Shown here: in pieces, positions 43,895 through 52,318 of the stretch
Position numbering within the stretch: position 1 is the stretch's first letter
Layout of the letters: the number at the start of each line of letters is the position of its first letter
Assembly: GCA_022846095.1 (NCBI GenBank)
Contig: AP025583.1
Location: 3,373,279-3,437,278, forward strand
Length of the DNA: 64,000 bases
DNA from: Oscillospiraceae bacterium
GTDB taxonomy: Bacteria > Bacillota > Clostridia > Oscillospirales > Oscillospiraceae
Reading direction: 5' to 3'
The notes under the pieces: model-generated
Databases searched by the model: none
Seen by the model: the letters and a program-made list of their open reading frames with translations, nothing else
What the model was told of the DNA's origin: nothing
Made by a program: the position numbers and the translations under genes

Positions 43895-45550
43895 ATGAAG
43901 CGAACGCTTGCCATCGCTCTGGCCGCCGCCCTGCTGCTCGGTGCGGCGGGCTGCACCGCCCAGGGCCAGCAGACCGGCACCCCCGCGCCCCAGACGGGCG
44001 CGCCCGCATCGGCCGCACCCGCCCCCGCCGGGGACGGCCACAAGTACGGCGGCACCCTGGTGGTGGCCACCAAGCTGGAGCCCAGCACCTTCGTCAGCAA
44101 CTACAACTGGGACGGCGCCATCCCCTACATCGGCCGCAACATCTTCTCCAAGCTGGTGGCCTACGACGACTCCACCAACGAGCTCTACGGCGACCTGGCC
44201 GAGAGCTGGAGCAACTCTGACGATCTCATGACCTACACCTTCAATCTCCGCCAGGGCGTCAAGTGGCACGACGGGGAGAGCTTCACCTCCGCCGACGTGA
44301 AGTGGACCATCGACAGCATCCTGGAGATGGGCGACCGGGCCTACGGCTACTCGGTGCTCAGCGCGGTGGAGCGCGTGGAGGCCCCCGACGACTACACCGT
44401 CGTGCTCCACCTCAGCGAGCCCAGCGGCACCATGATCAACAACGTGGCCGACTACTACGGCTTCGACATCCTGCCCAAGCACCTCTACGAGGGCACCGAC
44501 GTGAACGAAAACCCCTGCAACACCGTGCCCGTGGGCACCGGCCCCTTCAAGTTTGTGGAGCACGTCACCGGCAGCCACGTCACCCTGGAGGCCAACCCCG
44601 ACTACTTCGGCGACGGCCCCTACCTGGACCAGGTGGTCTTTACCTTCGCCCCCTCCGAGACCACCGCCATGACCGCCCTGGAGGCCGGCGAGGCCCACTT
44701 CATGACCGCCTCCCCCGCCTTTGCCGAGGTCTCCCGCCTGCAGTCCGTCAGCGGCCTGAAGGTGGACATGCAGCCCTCCACCATCACCCAGTGGATGGGC
44801 TTCAACATGGACGGCACCCGCCCCCACATCTCCGACCCCGTGGTGCGCGAGGCCATCGCCTGCGCCGTCAACAACGAGGAGATCGCCCAGAAGCTCTACA
44901 TGGGTCTGGTGAATCCCGCCACCAGCTGGTACACCACCCTCATCGGCTGGGCGGACAACACCGCCGTGCGCCAGCCCGCTTACGACGTGGCCAAGGCCAA
45001 CCAGCTGCTGGACGACGCGGGCTACACCAAGGGCAGCGACGGCTACCGCTTCTCCCTGGTCTACCGCTGCTTCCCCACCTCCATCTTCGGCACCACCGAC
45101 ATCCCCAACTTCGTGGTGCAGTACCTGGACGCCATCGGCATCAAGGTGGAGGTCCAGCAGTACGAGTGGGCCCTGCGCACCGAGATGCTGGACAACCAGC
45201 GGGACTGGGATATGTGCTCCGGCGGCGGCGACCGCGGCCCGGACGCCAACAACTTCGCCAGCTACCTCCTCTCCTCCAGCGCCAGCAACAAGATGCGCTA
45301 CAGCAACCCCGAGATCGACAGGCTCTTCGCCGAGGGCACCCAGCATGCCGGCGAGGCCGAGCGCGCGCCCTACTACTTCCAGGTCCAGGAGATCATCGCC
45401 AAGGACATCCCCATGTTCAACTTCGTGGAGTACGGCCGCCCCTGGGTCTACAGCGACCAGTTCACCGGCTTCTACTGGCAGGCGGACTCCGGCCACTCCG
45501 CCCAGCACATGGTGAACACCGTTGAGTGGGCCGGCGGCACCGCCGGCTAG
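43895..45550 (+). CDS. dppA: Peptide ABC transporter substrate-binding lipoprotein (DppA/OppA type)
   Basis: 551 residues. Signal peptide with lipobox (LGAAGC, lipid on Cys20), an Ala/Pro-rich linker to about residue 48, then an SBP_bac_5 domain: LAESWSNSDDLMTYTFNLR, GVKWHDGESFTSADVKW, VREAIACAVNNEEIAQ. It delivers the ligand to the DppBCDF complex. The gene ends 8 bp before the amidohydrolase start. Confidence 0.94.
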   Translation: MKRTLAIALAAALLLGAAGCTAQGQQTGTPAPQTGAPASAAPAPAGDGHKYGGTLVVATKLEPSTFVSNYNWDGAIPYIGRNIFSKLVAYDDSTNELYGDLAESWSNSDDLMTYTFNLRQGVKWHDGESFTSADVKWTIDSILEMGDRAYGYSVLSAVERVEAPDDYTVVLHLSEPSGTMINNVADYYGFDILPKHLYEGTDVNENPCNTVPVGTGPFKFVEHVTGSHVTLEANPDYFGDGPYLDQVVFTFAPSETTAMTALEAGEAHFMTASPAFAEVSRLQSVSGLKVDMQPSTITQWMGFNMDGTRPHISDPVVREAIACAVNNEEIAQKLYMGLVNPATSWYTTLIGWADNTAVRQPAYDVAKANQLLDDAGYTKGSDGYRFSLVYRCFPTSIFGTTDIPNFVVQYLDAIGIKVEVQQYEWALRTEMLDNQRDWDMCSGGGDRGPDANNFASYLLSSSASNKMRYSNPEIDRLFAEGTQHAGEAERAPYYFQVQEIIAKDIPMFNFVEYGRPWVYSDQFTGFYWQADSGHSAQHMVNTVEWAGGTAG

Positions 45551-45558
45551 GAGGAAAC

Positions 45559-46770
45559 ATGCAGCTTTACTACAATTTCAACCTCATCGACGTGGTGGAA
45601 AAGCAGTACAAACGGGACTGCTTCCTGTCGGTGGAGGACGGCAAATTCGCCGCCGTGGGCAGCGCGGCCGCGCTCACGCCGGAGCAGAAGCACCAGGGGA
45701 TTGATCTGGGCGGGCGCACGATTATGCCCGGCATGTTCAACATCCACGCCCACGCCCTGTCCACCCCCATCAACGCCCCCGCCTCCCTCAACTGGGAGGA
45801 CCCGGCCAAGTTCTCCATCCGGGGCCTGGTCCACCTGTGGCAGCACCTGAAGTCGGGCGTCACCTTCGTCCGGGACATGAACGGCCGCAAGCAGGCCGAG
45901 ATGGGCCTGCGGGACGCCATCCGGGAGGGCATCGTCCTGGGCCCGGACTACATCGTCTGCCGCCAGTGCCTGTGCATGACGGGCGGCCACGGCAGCAACA
46001 CCGGCCGGGAGTGCGACGGCCCGGTGGACTGCAAAAAGGCGGCCCGGGAGCAGATCAAGCACGGCGCGGACTTTGTGAAGATCATGGCCACCGGCGGCGT
46101 CATGTCCCCCGGCATGGACGAGGACGCCACCCAGCTCGACCAGGACGAGATGGCCGCCGCCATCTGCGAGGCCCACAAGGCGGGCAAGAAGACCGCCACC
46201 CACGCCCACGGCGCCACCGGCATCAAAAACGCCGTCCGGGCGGGCATCGACTCGGTGGAGCACGGCAGCTACCTGGATGACGAGGGCATCGACCTGATGC
46301 TGGAGCGGGGCACCGCCCTGGTGCCCACCCTGGCGGTGGACTACTTCGTCTTCAAGTACGGCGCGCAGCGGGGCGTGGCCCAGTACGCGCTGGACAAGGC
46401 CCACCGGGCCCACGACGCCCAGATACAAGGCTTCCTCAAGGCCTGGAAGGCCGGGGTGCTGGTGGGCGTGGGCACCGACGCGGGCACCCCCTTCAACCCC
46501 CACTACGCCACCTACATGGAGCTGGTGTGCATGGTGGAGCTGGGGCTGGACCCCATGGACGTCATCGCCGCGGGCACCATCAACTCCGCCAAAATCGTGG
46601 GCGTGGAGCAGACCAGCGGCAGCATCACCCCGGGCAAGAAGGCGGACTTCATCGTCCTGTCCCGCAACCCCCTGGAGGACATCTGGGCCCTCAAGCAGGT
46701 GGACGAGGTCTACAAGGACGGCCGCCTGGTGGTCCTGCCCGACGTGGAGTACCTGCCCCACCTGGACTAA
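45559..46770 (+). CDS. Metal-dependent amidohydrolase (prolidase/imidazolonepropionase-like)
   Basis: 403 residues. Metal motifs in order are HAH (FNIHAHAL), Lys in VKIMATGG, His in ATHAHGATG, His in DSVEHGSY and Asp in GVGTDAGTP. It belongs to the branch that includes Xaa-Pro and Xaa-Arg dipeptidases. Being the last gene of the peptide-uptake operon, it probably hydrolyses the imported peptide or its breakdown product. Start ATG follows GGAGGAAAC that overlaps the previous stop. Confidence 0.9.
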   Translation: MQLYYNFNLIDVVEKQYKRDCFLSVEDGKFAAVGSAAALTPEQKHQGIDLGGRTIMPGMFNIHAHALSTPINAPASLNWEDPAKFSIRGLVHLWQHLKSGVTFVRDMNGRKQAEMGLRDAIREGIVLGPDYIVCRQCLCMTGGHGSNTGRECDGPVDCKKAAREQIKHGADFVKIMATGGVMSPGMDEDATQLDQDEMAAAICEAHKAGKKTATHAHGATGIKNAVRAGIDSVEHGSYLDDEGIDLMLERGTALVPTLAVDYFVFKYGAQRGVAQYALDKAHRAHDAQIQGFLKAWKAGVLVGVGTDAGTPFNPHYATYMELVCMVELGLDPMDVIAAGTINSAKIVGVEQTSGSITPGKKADFIVLSRNPLEDIWALKQVDEVYKDGRLVVLPDVEYLPHLD

Positions 46771-46782
46771 ACAAAAACGACA

Positions 46783-46818
46783 GCAAAAGGCCCCCGCCAA
46801 TCGGCGGGGGCCTTTTGC
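46783..46818 (+). terminator. Terminator of the peptide-uptake operon
   Basis: GCAAAAGGCCCCCGCC pairs with GGCGGGGGCCTTTTGC. The CCTTTT of the descending arm provides only a short U-tract. Confidence 0.8.
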
Positions 46819-46882
46819 ACTGCTTGTCACAAAAGCCAAAGAAACAAAATTTGTACAAAGGATACAGGCACTGTTGTTGCAG

Positions 46883-47357
46883 CTTAGGCGGATAAGACCA
46901 GTCATTGCGAGGAGGCCCTACGGGGCCGACGCGGCAATCCGTTTCCTTTTTTGGAGGCCCGGCCTCCGGCTGCGGGATTCTTTGCTTGCAAAGAACCCCG
47001 GGAAGAAACAACCAGGGCTTCGGCCCTGGACCCGGAGCCCAGCGGCGGTGCGTTTTAAGCAGCCCCCAAAACTCGGCAGCGCTCAGGGCTCGGTTCGGCC
47101 TATGCCCTTAGTCAGTAGGGCTGCCGCCCCTGCGGCACATAACCCGCCCATACTTGACACTAGTTGCGGTTCATCAGGTGCCTGAAAAGCCGCCCATACT
47201 GCCATACCCCGTTCGTTTCCCTGATACTTGTATGGCCCGGCATTGCCCCGTTATACCCCTTCTGTAGGGGCCGATGCCCACATCGGCCCGCTGCGCCAGG
47301 CTCGTAGGGGCGATTCACGAATCGCCCGTCCACCATTGGCCGCCTTATCCGCCCTAG
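46883..47357. repeat. Full-length composite intergenic repeat (copy at 47 kb)
   Basis: Left end CTTAGGCGGATAAG (46883-46896) and right end GCCTTATCCGCCCTAG (47342-47357) are inverted copies. Inside are the ATTGCGAGG..GCGGCAATCCGT segment, the 49-base block 46974-47022 shared with 33 kb, the AGCGCTCAGGGCTCGGTTCG segment and the GGGCGATTC/GAATCGCCC hairpin (about 47309-47328). No credible gene. Confidence 0.85.
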
Positions 47358-47408
47358 CCGCATCTCTTGTGTAAGCATCCCTGCACAGTCCTGCAATCGT
47401 CAGACCGT

Positions 47409-47444
47409 GCAGAAGGCCCCCGCCAACCGGCGGGGGCCTTCTGC
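47409..47444. terminator. Hairpin at the 3' end of the reductase operon
   Basis: GCAGAAGGCCCCCGCC pairs with GGCGGGGGCCTTCTGC, 30 bases beyond the last gene of the minus-strand operon. There is no clear U-tract on either strand, so it may stabilise rather than terminate. Confidence 0.5.
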
Positions 47445-47474
47445 TGTGAAACAAGGAGGTCTTGAAGGGTACGC

Positions 47475-48797
47475 TTAATACATCTCGGCAAAAATCTTGC
47501 TGGCCGCGCACTGGTTGCCGCCGAGATAGAAGTGGGTGGTGGTGTCGAAGGTGATGGGGTCGGTGGCGGGCGGGAAGCGGCCGCCGGACTCCTTGTCCAG
47601 GCGCAGCACGTCGCCGCCCACGGCCCGGTCCATCTTGGGCAGGGTGTTGATCTTCTCGATGGAGCCGCCGGAGATGACCGCGTCCGCCTCGGGCACGTCG
47701 TCCACCAGCAGGATGCCCTCGGTGCCGTCGGGGCCGCCGAACTCAAAGGTGATGGTGGAGGCCTTGATGCCGTGCCGCTCGGCGCACTGGATGGTGAGCA
47801 TGCCGTCCACCGCGGCGTTGCCGCCGCCCTCCCACGCCATAATCAGGCCGTCGGCCTCCAGGTACTGGGCGATCTTCACGCCGATGTTGGCGCAGCGGAT
47901 CTTGTGCCAGTTGGAGGGGTTGTGGCTGCGGCAGAAGATGACGCCCCGGAAGTTGAGGGTCTTGCCGTGGTTGCGGTAGAGCTCCAGCAGGATGGGGTGG
48001 TTGGTGTGCAGGTAGGTGGGCACCTTGAAGGCGGGCCACACGTAGTTGCCACTGACCACGCAGCCGTCCAGCATCTCGTTGGGGTGCAGCAGGGTGGGCA
48101 CGATCTCGTCGATGCTCTTGCCGTAGAGGTAGGTGTTGGCGTAGGGGCCCTGGTTCTGGCACTGCCACACCAGCACCACGTTGGGCAGCTCGGGATTGAC
48201 CTCGTCGTTGCAGAACTCCTCCACGCTGTCGGGGGCCAGCTCCTTCGTCAGGGAGGCCAGGTAGGTGGACAGCTTGATACCGATCATGCGGATCTCGTTG
48301 TCGTACTCGATGGAGGACTTGCCCTCGGCCAGGGTGTAGAGGATGACCAGGTTGATGGTCTCGGCGAAGGGGGTGTAGCCGGCGATGGGGCCGGTCATGT
48401 CCACGATGGCGTCGCGGGGGTAGAGCAGGCCGGAGGAGGCGCTGGACTCGTCCCAGGGCAGGGCGGCGCTCTCCATGACGGCGAAGCCGGTGAGCAGGTT
48501 GGTCTTGCCGGTGCCCACCATGACGGGGTCGCCGAAGAAGCCGGAGTACTGCATCCCCTCGCCCTCCACCTTGACCATGGGCTGGATGGTGTCCAGCAGG
48601 TGGATGATGCGGGTGTTCTCGCCGGGCTTCACCAGCTCGAAGTCCAGGCCGGCCACGGCCTTCATCAGGGGCTTGGCCTCGGCCAGCAGGTCGGCCTTGG
48701 AGATGGTCAGCACGCCGCCGGCGAGGCCGGTCTTGTCGCCGAAGGCGGCGTCCTTGACCTCAAAATACTGTCTGGTCAGCTTTTTATCCATTTTCAT
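47475..48797 (-). CDS. Glycine/sarcosine/betaine reductase component B, GrdE-type subunit lacking the processing Cys
   Basis: 440 residues of the GrdE/GrdG/GrdI family, which with the GrdB-type selenoprotein forms the substrate-binding component of amine reductases. In glycine reductase GrdE is a proprotein cut at Asn-Cys in the motif SGNC, and the Cys becomes a carbonyl (pyruvoyl) group that binds the amino group. Here the matching motif is GCVVSGNYVW, with Tyr252 in place of that Cys. A nearby Cys246 is not at the cleavage position. The subunit is therefore probably unprocessed. The ATG at 48797 overlaps the end of the selenoprotein gene, with AAGGAGGG inside it. Confidence 0.9.
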   Translation of the reverse strand: MKMDKKLTRQYFEVKDAAFGDKTGLAGGVLTISKADLLAEAKPLMKAVAGLDFELVKPGENTRIIHLLDTIQPMVKVEGEGMQYSGFFGDPVMVGTGKTNLLTGFAVMESAALPWDESSASSGLLYPRDAIVDMTGPIAGYTPFAETINLVILYTLAEGKSSIEYDNEIRMIGIKLSTYLASLTKELAPDSVEEFCNDEVNPELPNVVLVWQCQNQGPYANTYLYGKSIDEIVPTLLHPNEMLDGCVVSGNYVWPAFKVPTYLHTNHPILLELYRNHGKTLNFRGVIFCRSHNPSNWHKIRCANIGVKIAQYLEADGLIMAWEGGGNAAVDGMLTIQCAERHGIKASTITFEFGGPDGTEGILLVDDVPEADAVISGGSIEKINTLPKMDRAVGGDVLRLDKESGGRFPPATDPITFDTTTHFYLGGNQCAASKIFAEMY

Positions 48798-48798
48798 C

Positions 48799-50136
48799 TC
48801 AGTTGCCCTCCTTTTCCTCGTCCACGGTGTAGATGACGGGAGAGGTCACGTCCTCGGTCAGGGCGAAGAGGGCCTTTTCCAGGATCTTTCTGCGGTAGGC
48901 CTTCTCGCGGTCCAGCGGCAGGCTGGCGTTGCCCGCGGGCTGGGTGAAGTCGCCGCCAAAGACAATGCGGTTGGCGCCCACGCTGAAGGCGATGGACGTA
49001 AAGGCGGTCACGTGCGCGTTGGCGATCCCGGCACGGTCCAGTTCCTTGGCTATCGTTGCACAGCAACGCGTGCAGGTGCCTCACGTGGAGGTGAGGATGG
49101 CGGCCTGTACGCCGGCCTTCCTCAGATCCTCCGCGATGTCGCGGCCCATCTGCTTGCTGCTCTCCACGTTGGTGCCCACGCCGCAGGTGGTGTAGAAGTA
49201 GGGGAACACGGCCTTAATCTCCCCGTCCTCGGCCAGGGCGCGCATGCCGTCCAGGGGGATCAGGCGGTGGGGGTCGGCGGAGGCGATGGTGGTGTCGTAG
49301 CCGCCGTGGATGGACTCGTACACGCCCGCCTTGAGGGCGTCCAGGCCGGTCATGTCGTACTTGCCGTAGCTCACGGCGAAGGCCTGCTTGATCTTGTCCG
49401 GGTTGCCCACGGGCACCAGGCCGCCGGTGGTGATGAGGGCCACGGTGACCTCTTTCAGGTTCTTGATGGCGGGGGCGGGGGGCACCTGCTCGAAGCCGCG
49501 CAGGGGCACCTCGGTGCGGTAGGGGCGGCCATTGAGCTTATCCAGCAGGATGTCCACCACGCGCTGGGCGCCGGTCTTCTCGTTGTACTCGTTGTAGCGG
49601 TGGCCGGTGGGCAGGTAGCCCTCCTTATAGGCGGGGCCGATGGGCTCCTTCTTGGCCAGCTTCAGGGCCAGGGCGGCCACGGCGGGCAGGGACTTGCGCA
49701 TGCCGCTGGCGGTCTCGGTGGTGGAGATGATGTAGTTGTCCTGCACGTACATCTGCACGGCGGGGTTCTCCCACCACATGCCGGTGACGCTGGGGATGCC
49801 CAGCTCCTTCTTCACGAAGTCGCACATCTTGGCGCAGGCCACGCCGTAGCGGCCGGCGTTGAAGGCGGGGCCGGCCACGAACACGTCGGGCTTGGCCTCC
49901 AGGATCTCGCGCTTGAGCTCCTCCTTGATGCCCTCGAACTTCTCGTCGGTGTTGATGAAGTTGTCGCCGCAGGACAGAACCTTGACGACCTCCATCTCAC
50001 CCTTCCACATGCCCTCCATGCCCATGGCGGGGCCCTTTTTCTCGCTGTAGACATTCAGTCCCACATGCGCCATTTCCTCGCCGCCGATGCCGGCGTAGAA
50101 CTGGTTGATGTAGCACACTGCGCGCAATGCAGCCAT
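48799..50136 (-). CDS. Glycine/sarcosine/betaine reductase component B selenoprotein (GrdB type, in-frame UGA = Sec)
   Basis: The frame runs through a TGA at 49083-49081, giving 445 residues with selenocysteine at 352. Upstream residues show the family start YINQFYAGIGGEEMAHVG. Downstream of the UGA the same frame continues GTCTRCCATIAKELDRAG and ends 93 residues later, so the motif is U-x-x-C-x-x-C as in GrdB/GrdF/GrdH. It would reductively split the C-N bond of an N-substituted glycine, passing a carboxymethyl group to protein A. Five genes upstream to downstream form one operon. Component A and C genes are not in the window. Start ATG follows AAGGAGGAGTAATAGA. Confidence 0.95.
49054..49083 (-). 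promoter_or_regulatory. UGA selenocysteine codon and SECIS-like hairpin
   Basis: The UGA occupies 49083-49081. Twelve bases after it CGTTGC (49068-49063) pairs with GCAACG (49059-49054) around a 3-base loop. Bacterial SECIS elements lie directly behind the UGA within the coding sequence, so both position and shape fit. Confidence 0.75.
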
Positions 50137-50170
50137 TCTATTACTCCTCCTTTATTCGTAGGGCGGAATT

Positions 50171-50740
50171 CTAGCGCCTGAGGTAGCCCCGCCCGTTGGG
50201 CGGGCTGGAGACCAGGATGATCCGGGCGGCGCGGTTTTCGGTGAAAATCGCGTGCTCCCGCTCGGCGGCAAAGAAGACCGAGTCCCCCTTGTGCATCACA
50301 TACCGCTGATCCTCAATCAGGAAGACGATCTCGCCCTCCAGCACCGTGATAAATTCCTCGCCCCTGGGGTGCTTATGGATATGACGCTCCGTGGGAGTGT
50401 TGGCCGGCAGGTCCACGAAGGTGACCTGCAGGCGGTCGGCGTCCTCGGAGGTGATCAGGTTGAAGCTGATGCCGTCCTCGGTGCGTGTGACGTTGCCCTC
50501 CCCCTGCTTGATCAGCACGGGCTGGGGGGCGCTGGTGTCCAGGAAATGCCACAGATCCACGCCGAAATAGCCGGCCAGCCGCTGCAGGGTGTTGACCGAG
50601 ATGGAGTGCTTGTCGTTCTCCAGCCCCGAGAGGTAGGAGTAGCTCATGCCGGTCTCCTCCGAGAGCTGCTGGAGCGAAATGCCCCTGATTTTACGCAGCC
50701 CCCGCAGCTTCTGTCCCACGTTGATCGTCTGTTCTCCCAC
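50171..50740 (-). CDS. XRE-family regulator with C-terminal cupin sensor
   Basis: 189 residues. The HTH covers about 8-62 (KLRGLRKIRGISLQQLSEE, YSYLSGLENDKHSISV). A cupin domain covers about 110-180, with HIHKHPRGEEFITVLEGE as metal or ligand site. The combination is common in regulators of amine and alcohol catabolism. It is encoded inside the operon between the aldehyde dehydrogenase and the selenoprotein and probably controls that operon. GTG start at 50740 after GGAGGAATGAACC. Confidence 0.92.
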   Translation of the reverse strand: MGEQTINVGQKLRGLRKIRGISLQQLSEETGMSYSYLSGLENDKHSISVNTLQRLAGYFGVDLWHFLDTSAPQPVLIKQGEGNVTRTEDGISFNLITSEDADRLQVTFVDLPANTPTERHIHKHPRGEEFITVLEGEIVFLIEDQRYVMHKGDSVFFAAEREHAIFTENRAARIILVSSPPNGRGYLRR

Positions 50741-50797
50741 GGTTCATTCCTCCGTATCTTTTCACTGAGACGGGACGCTCCCCGCTCAGATCCGATC

Positions 50798-52282
50798 TTA
50801 TACGGGGGGATTGGATCCGTCAACCATATCCACGAAAACAGTTTTGGAAATCATGTACTTCTGGATGCCGGCCACGCCGATGCCGCTCTCCTTCCAGCCG
50901 GTGCCGGGGGACTCGATCATCAGCTTGCTGAAGTAGTTGTTCACATAGATCTGGCCGCCGTGGATCCTGCGGGCCACCCGCAGGGCGCGCTTGATGTCCT
51001 TGGAGAACACGCCGCCCGCCAGGCCGTACTTGGTGGCGTTGGCCAGCGCGACGGCCTCCTCCTCGGTGTCGAAGGGGGTGACGGTGAGCACGGGCCCAAA
51101 AATCTCCTCCTGGAAGCAGGTCATCTCGGGCTTCACGTCGGCAAAGACGGTGCAGGGCACGAAGTTGCCCTTGGCCAGCTTGGGATCGGTGTAGGGCTCG
51201 CCGCCGCAGATGACCCGGGCGCCCTCGGCCTTGCCCTTCTCGATGTACTTCCACACCTCGGCGCAGTGCTCCTTGGAGATGAGGGTGGACAGAGTGGTGT
51301 TGGGGTCGAAGCCGTCGCCGGGGACGAAGGACTCGCACAGCACCTTGAGCTTCTGGAGGAACTCCTCGTAGATGGTGCGCTGGAGGATCAGGCGGGTGCC
51401 GGAGACGCACACCTGCCCGGCGTTGAGGGTGAAGGCGGCGCGGGCCCAGCGCACGGCCTCGTCCATGTCCACGTCGTCGAAGATCACGTTGGGGCTCTTG
51501 CCGCCCAGCTCCAGGGCCACGTCCTTCACGGTGTCGGCGGAGGCGGCGATGATGTGCTTGCCGGTGGCGGTGCCGCCGGTCATGGCCACCATGTCCACCA
51601 GGGGGCTCTTGGTCAGCGCGTCGCCGATGACGGCGCCGGAGCCGGTGACCACGTTGAACACGCCCTTGGGCAGCCCGGCCTCCTCATAGACCTCGGCCAT
51701 GAGCAGCATGGACAGGGACGCCCAGGAGGAGGGCTTCACGATGCAGGTGTCGCCCGCGGCCAGGATGGCGTTGATCTTCTGGCAGCCCATCATGAAGGGG
51801 CCGTTCCAGGGCAGGATCTCGGCCACCACGCCCACGGGGCACCACTCCACGAAGTTCAGGCACCCGTCGTCACAGGGGACCACCTTGCCCTCCAGGCAGC
51901 GGGCCTTGCCGGCGAAGTACTGGAAGGCGTCCACGCTCATGGGGCACTCGTAGTAGCGGGCGGAGCCGTACAGCTTGCCGCACTCCAGGGTCTCCAGCAC
52001 GGCGAACTCGTCGGCGCGGCGCTCCAGGATGGAGCCGGCCTTGAGCAGGATCTGGCTGCGCTCCTTGGCGCTCATACGGCCCCAGGGGCCGTTGTCGAAG
52101 GCCTCGCGGGCGGCCTTGATGGCCCGCTCCACGTCCTCGATGCCGCCCTTGTAGGCTTTGGCGAAGGGCTCGTTGGTCACGGGGTTGATGATGTCGAAGG
52201 TCTCGCCCGAGGCGGAGGGGACGGACGCGCCGTCAATGTACAGGCGGTAGGGCTCTTTTCTGACCAGGTCCATCGGATTCAT
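50798..52282 (-). CDS. NAD(P)-dependent aldehyde dehydrogenase (betaine-aldehyde dehydrogenase-like)
   Basis: 494 residues with the classic ALDH motifs: ILPWNGPF in the NAD site, LELGGKSPN with the general-base Glu, and NAGQVCVSGTR with the nucleophile Cys. It oxidises an aldehyde to a carboxylate. In B. subtilis an ALDH (GbsA) and an iron alcohol dehydrogenase (GbsB) turn choline into glycine betaine; here the same two families are adjacent and lead into an amine reductase. Betaine aldehyde is the favoured substrate, but other amino-aldehydes are possible. Start ATG follows AAAAGGAAGGGAATCAACG. Confidence 0.93.
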   Translation of the reverse strand: MNPMDLVRKEPYRLYIDGASVPSASGETFDIINPVTNEPFAKAYKGGIEDVERAIKAAREAFDNGPWGRMSAKERSQILLKAGSILERRADEFAVLETLECGKLYGSARYYECPMSVDAFQYFAGKARCLEGKVVPCDDGCLNFVEWCPVGVVAEILPWNGPFMMGCQKINAILAAGDTCIVKPSSWASLSMLLMAEVYEEAGLPKGVFNVVTGSGAVIGDALTKSPLVDMVAMTGGTATGKHIIAASADTVKDVALELGGKSPNVIFDDVDMDEAVRWARAAFTLNAGQVCVSGTRLILQRTIYEEFLQKLKVLCESFVPGDGFDPNTTLSTLISKEHCAEVWKYIEKGKAEGARVICGGEPYTDPKLAKGNFVPCTVFADVKPEMTCFQEEIFGPVLTVTPFDTEEEAVALANATKYGLAGGVFSKDIKRALRVARRIHGGQIYVNNYFSKLMIESPGTGWKESGIGVAGIQKYMISKTVFVDMVDGSNPPV

Positions 52283-52318
52283 CGTTGATTCCCTTCCTTT
52301 TATGTAAATTTGGGATTG

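Noticed and set aside
49081-49083. Premature stop or frameshift in a reductase gene
   Set aside because: The reading frame continues unchanged beyond TGA with conserved GTCTRCC sequence and a hairpin, so selenocysteine recoding explains it.
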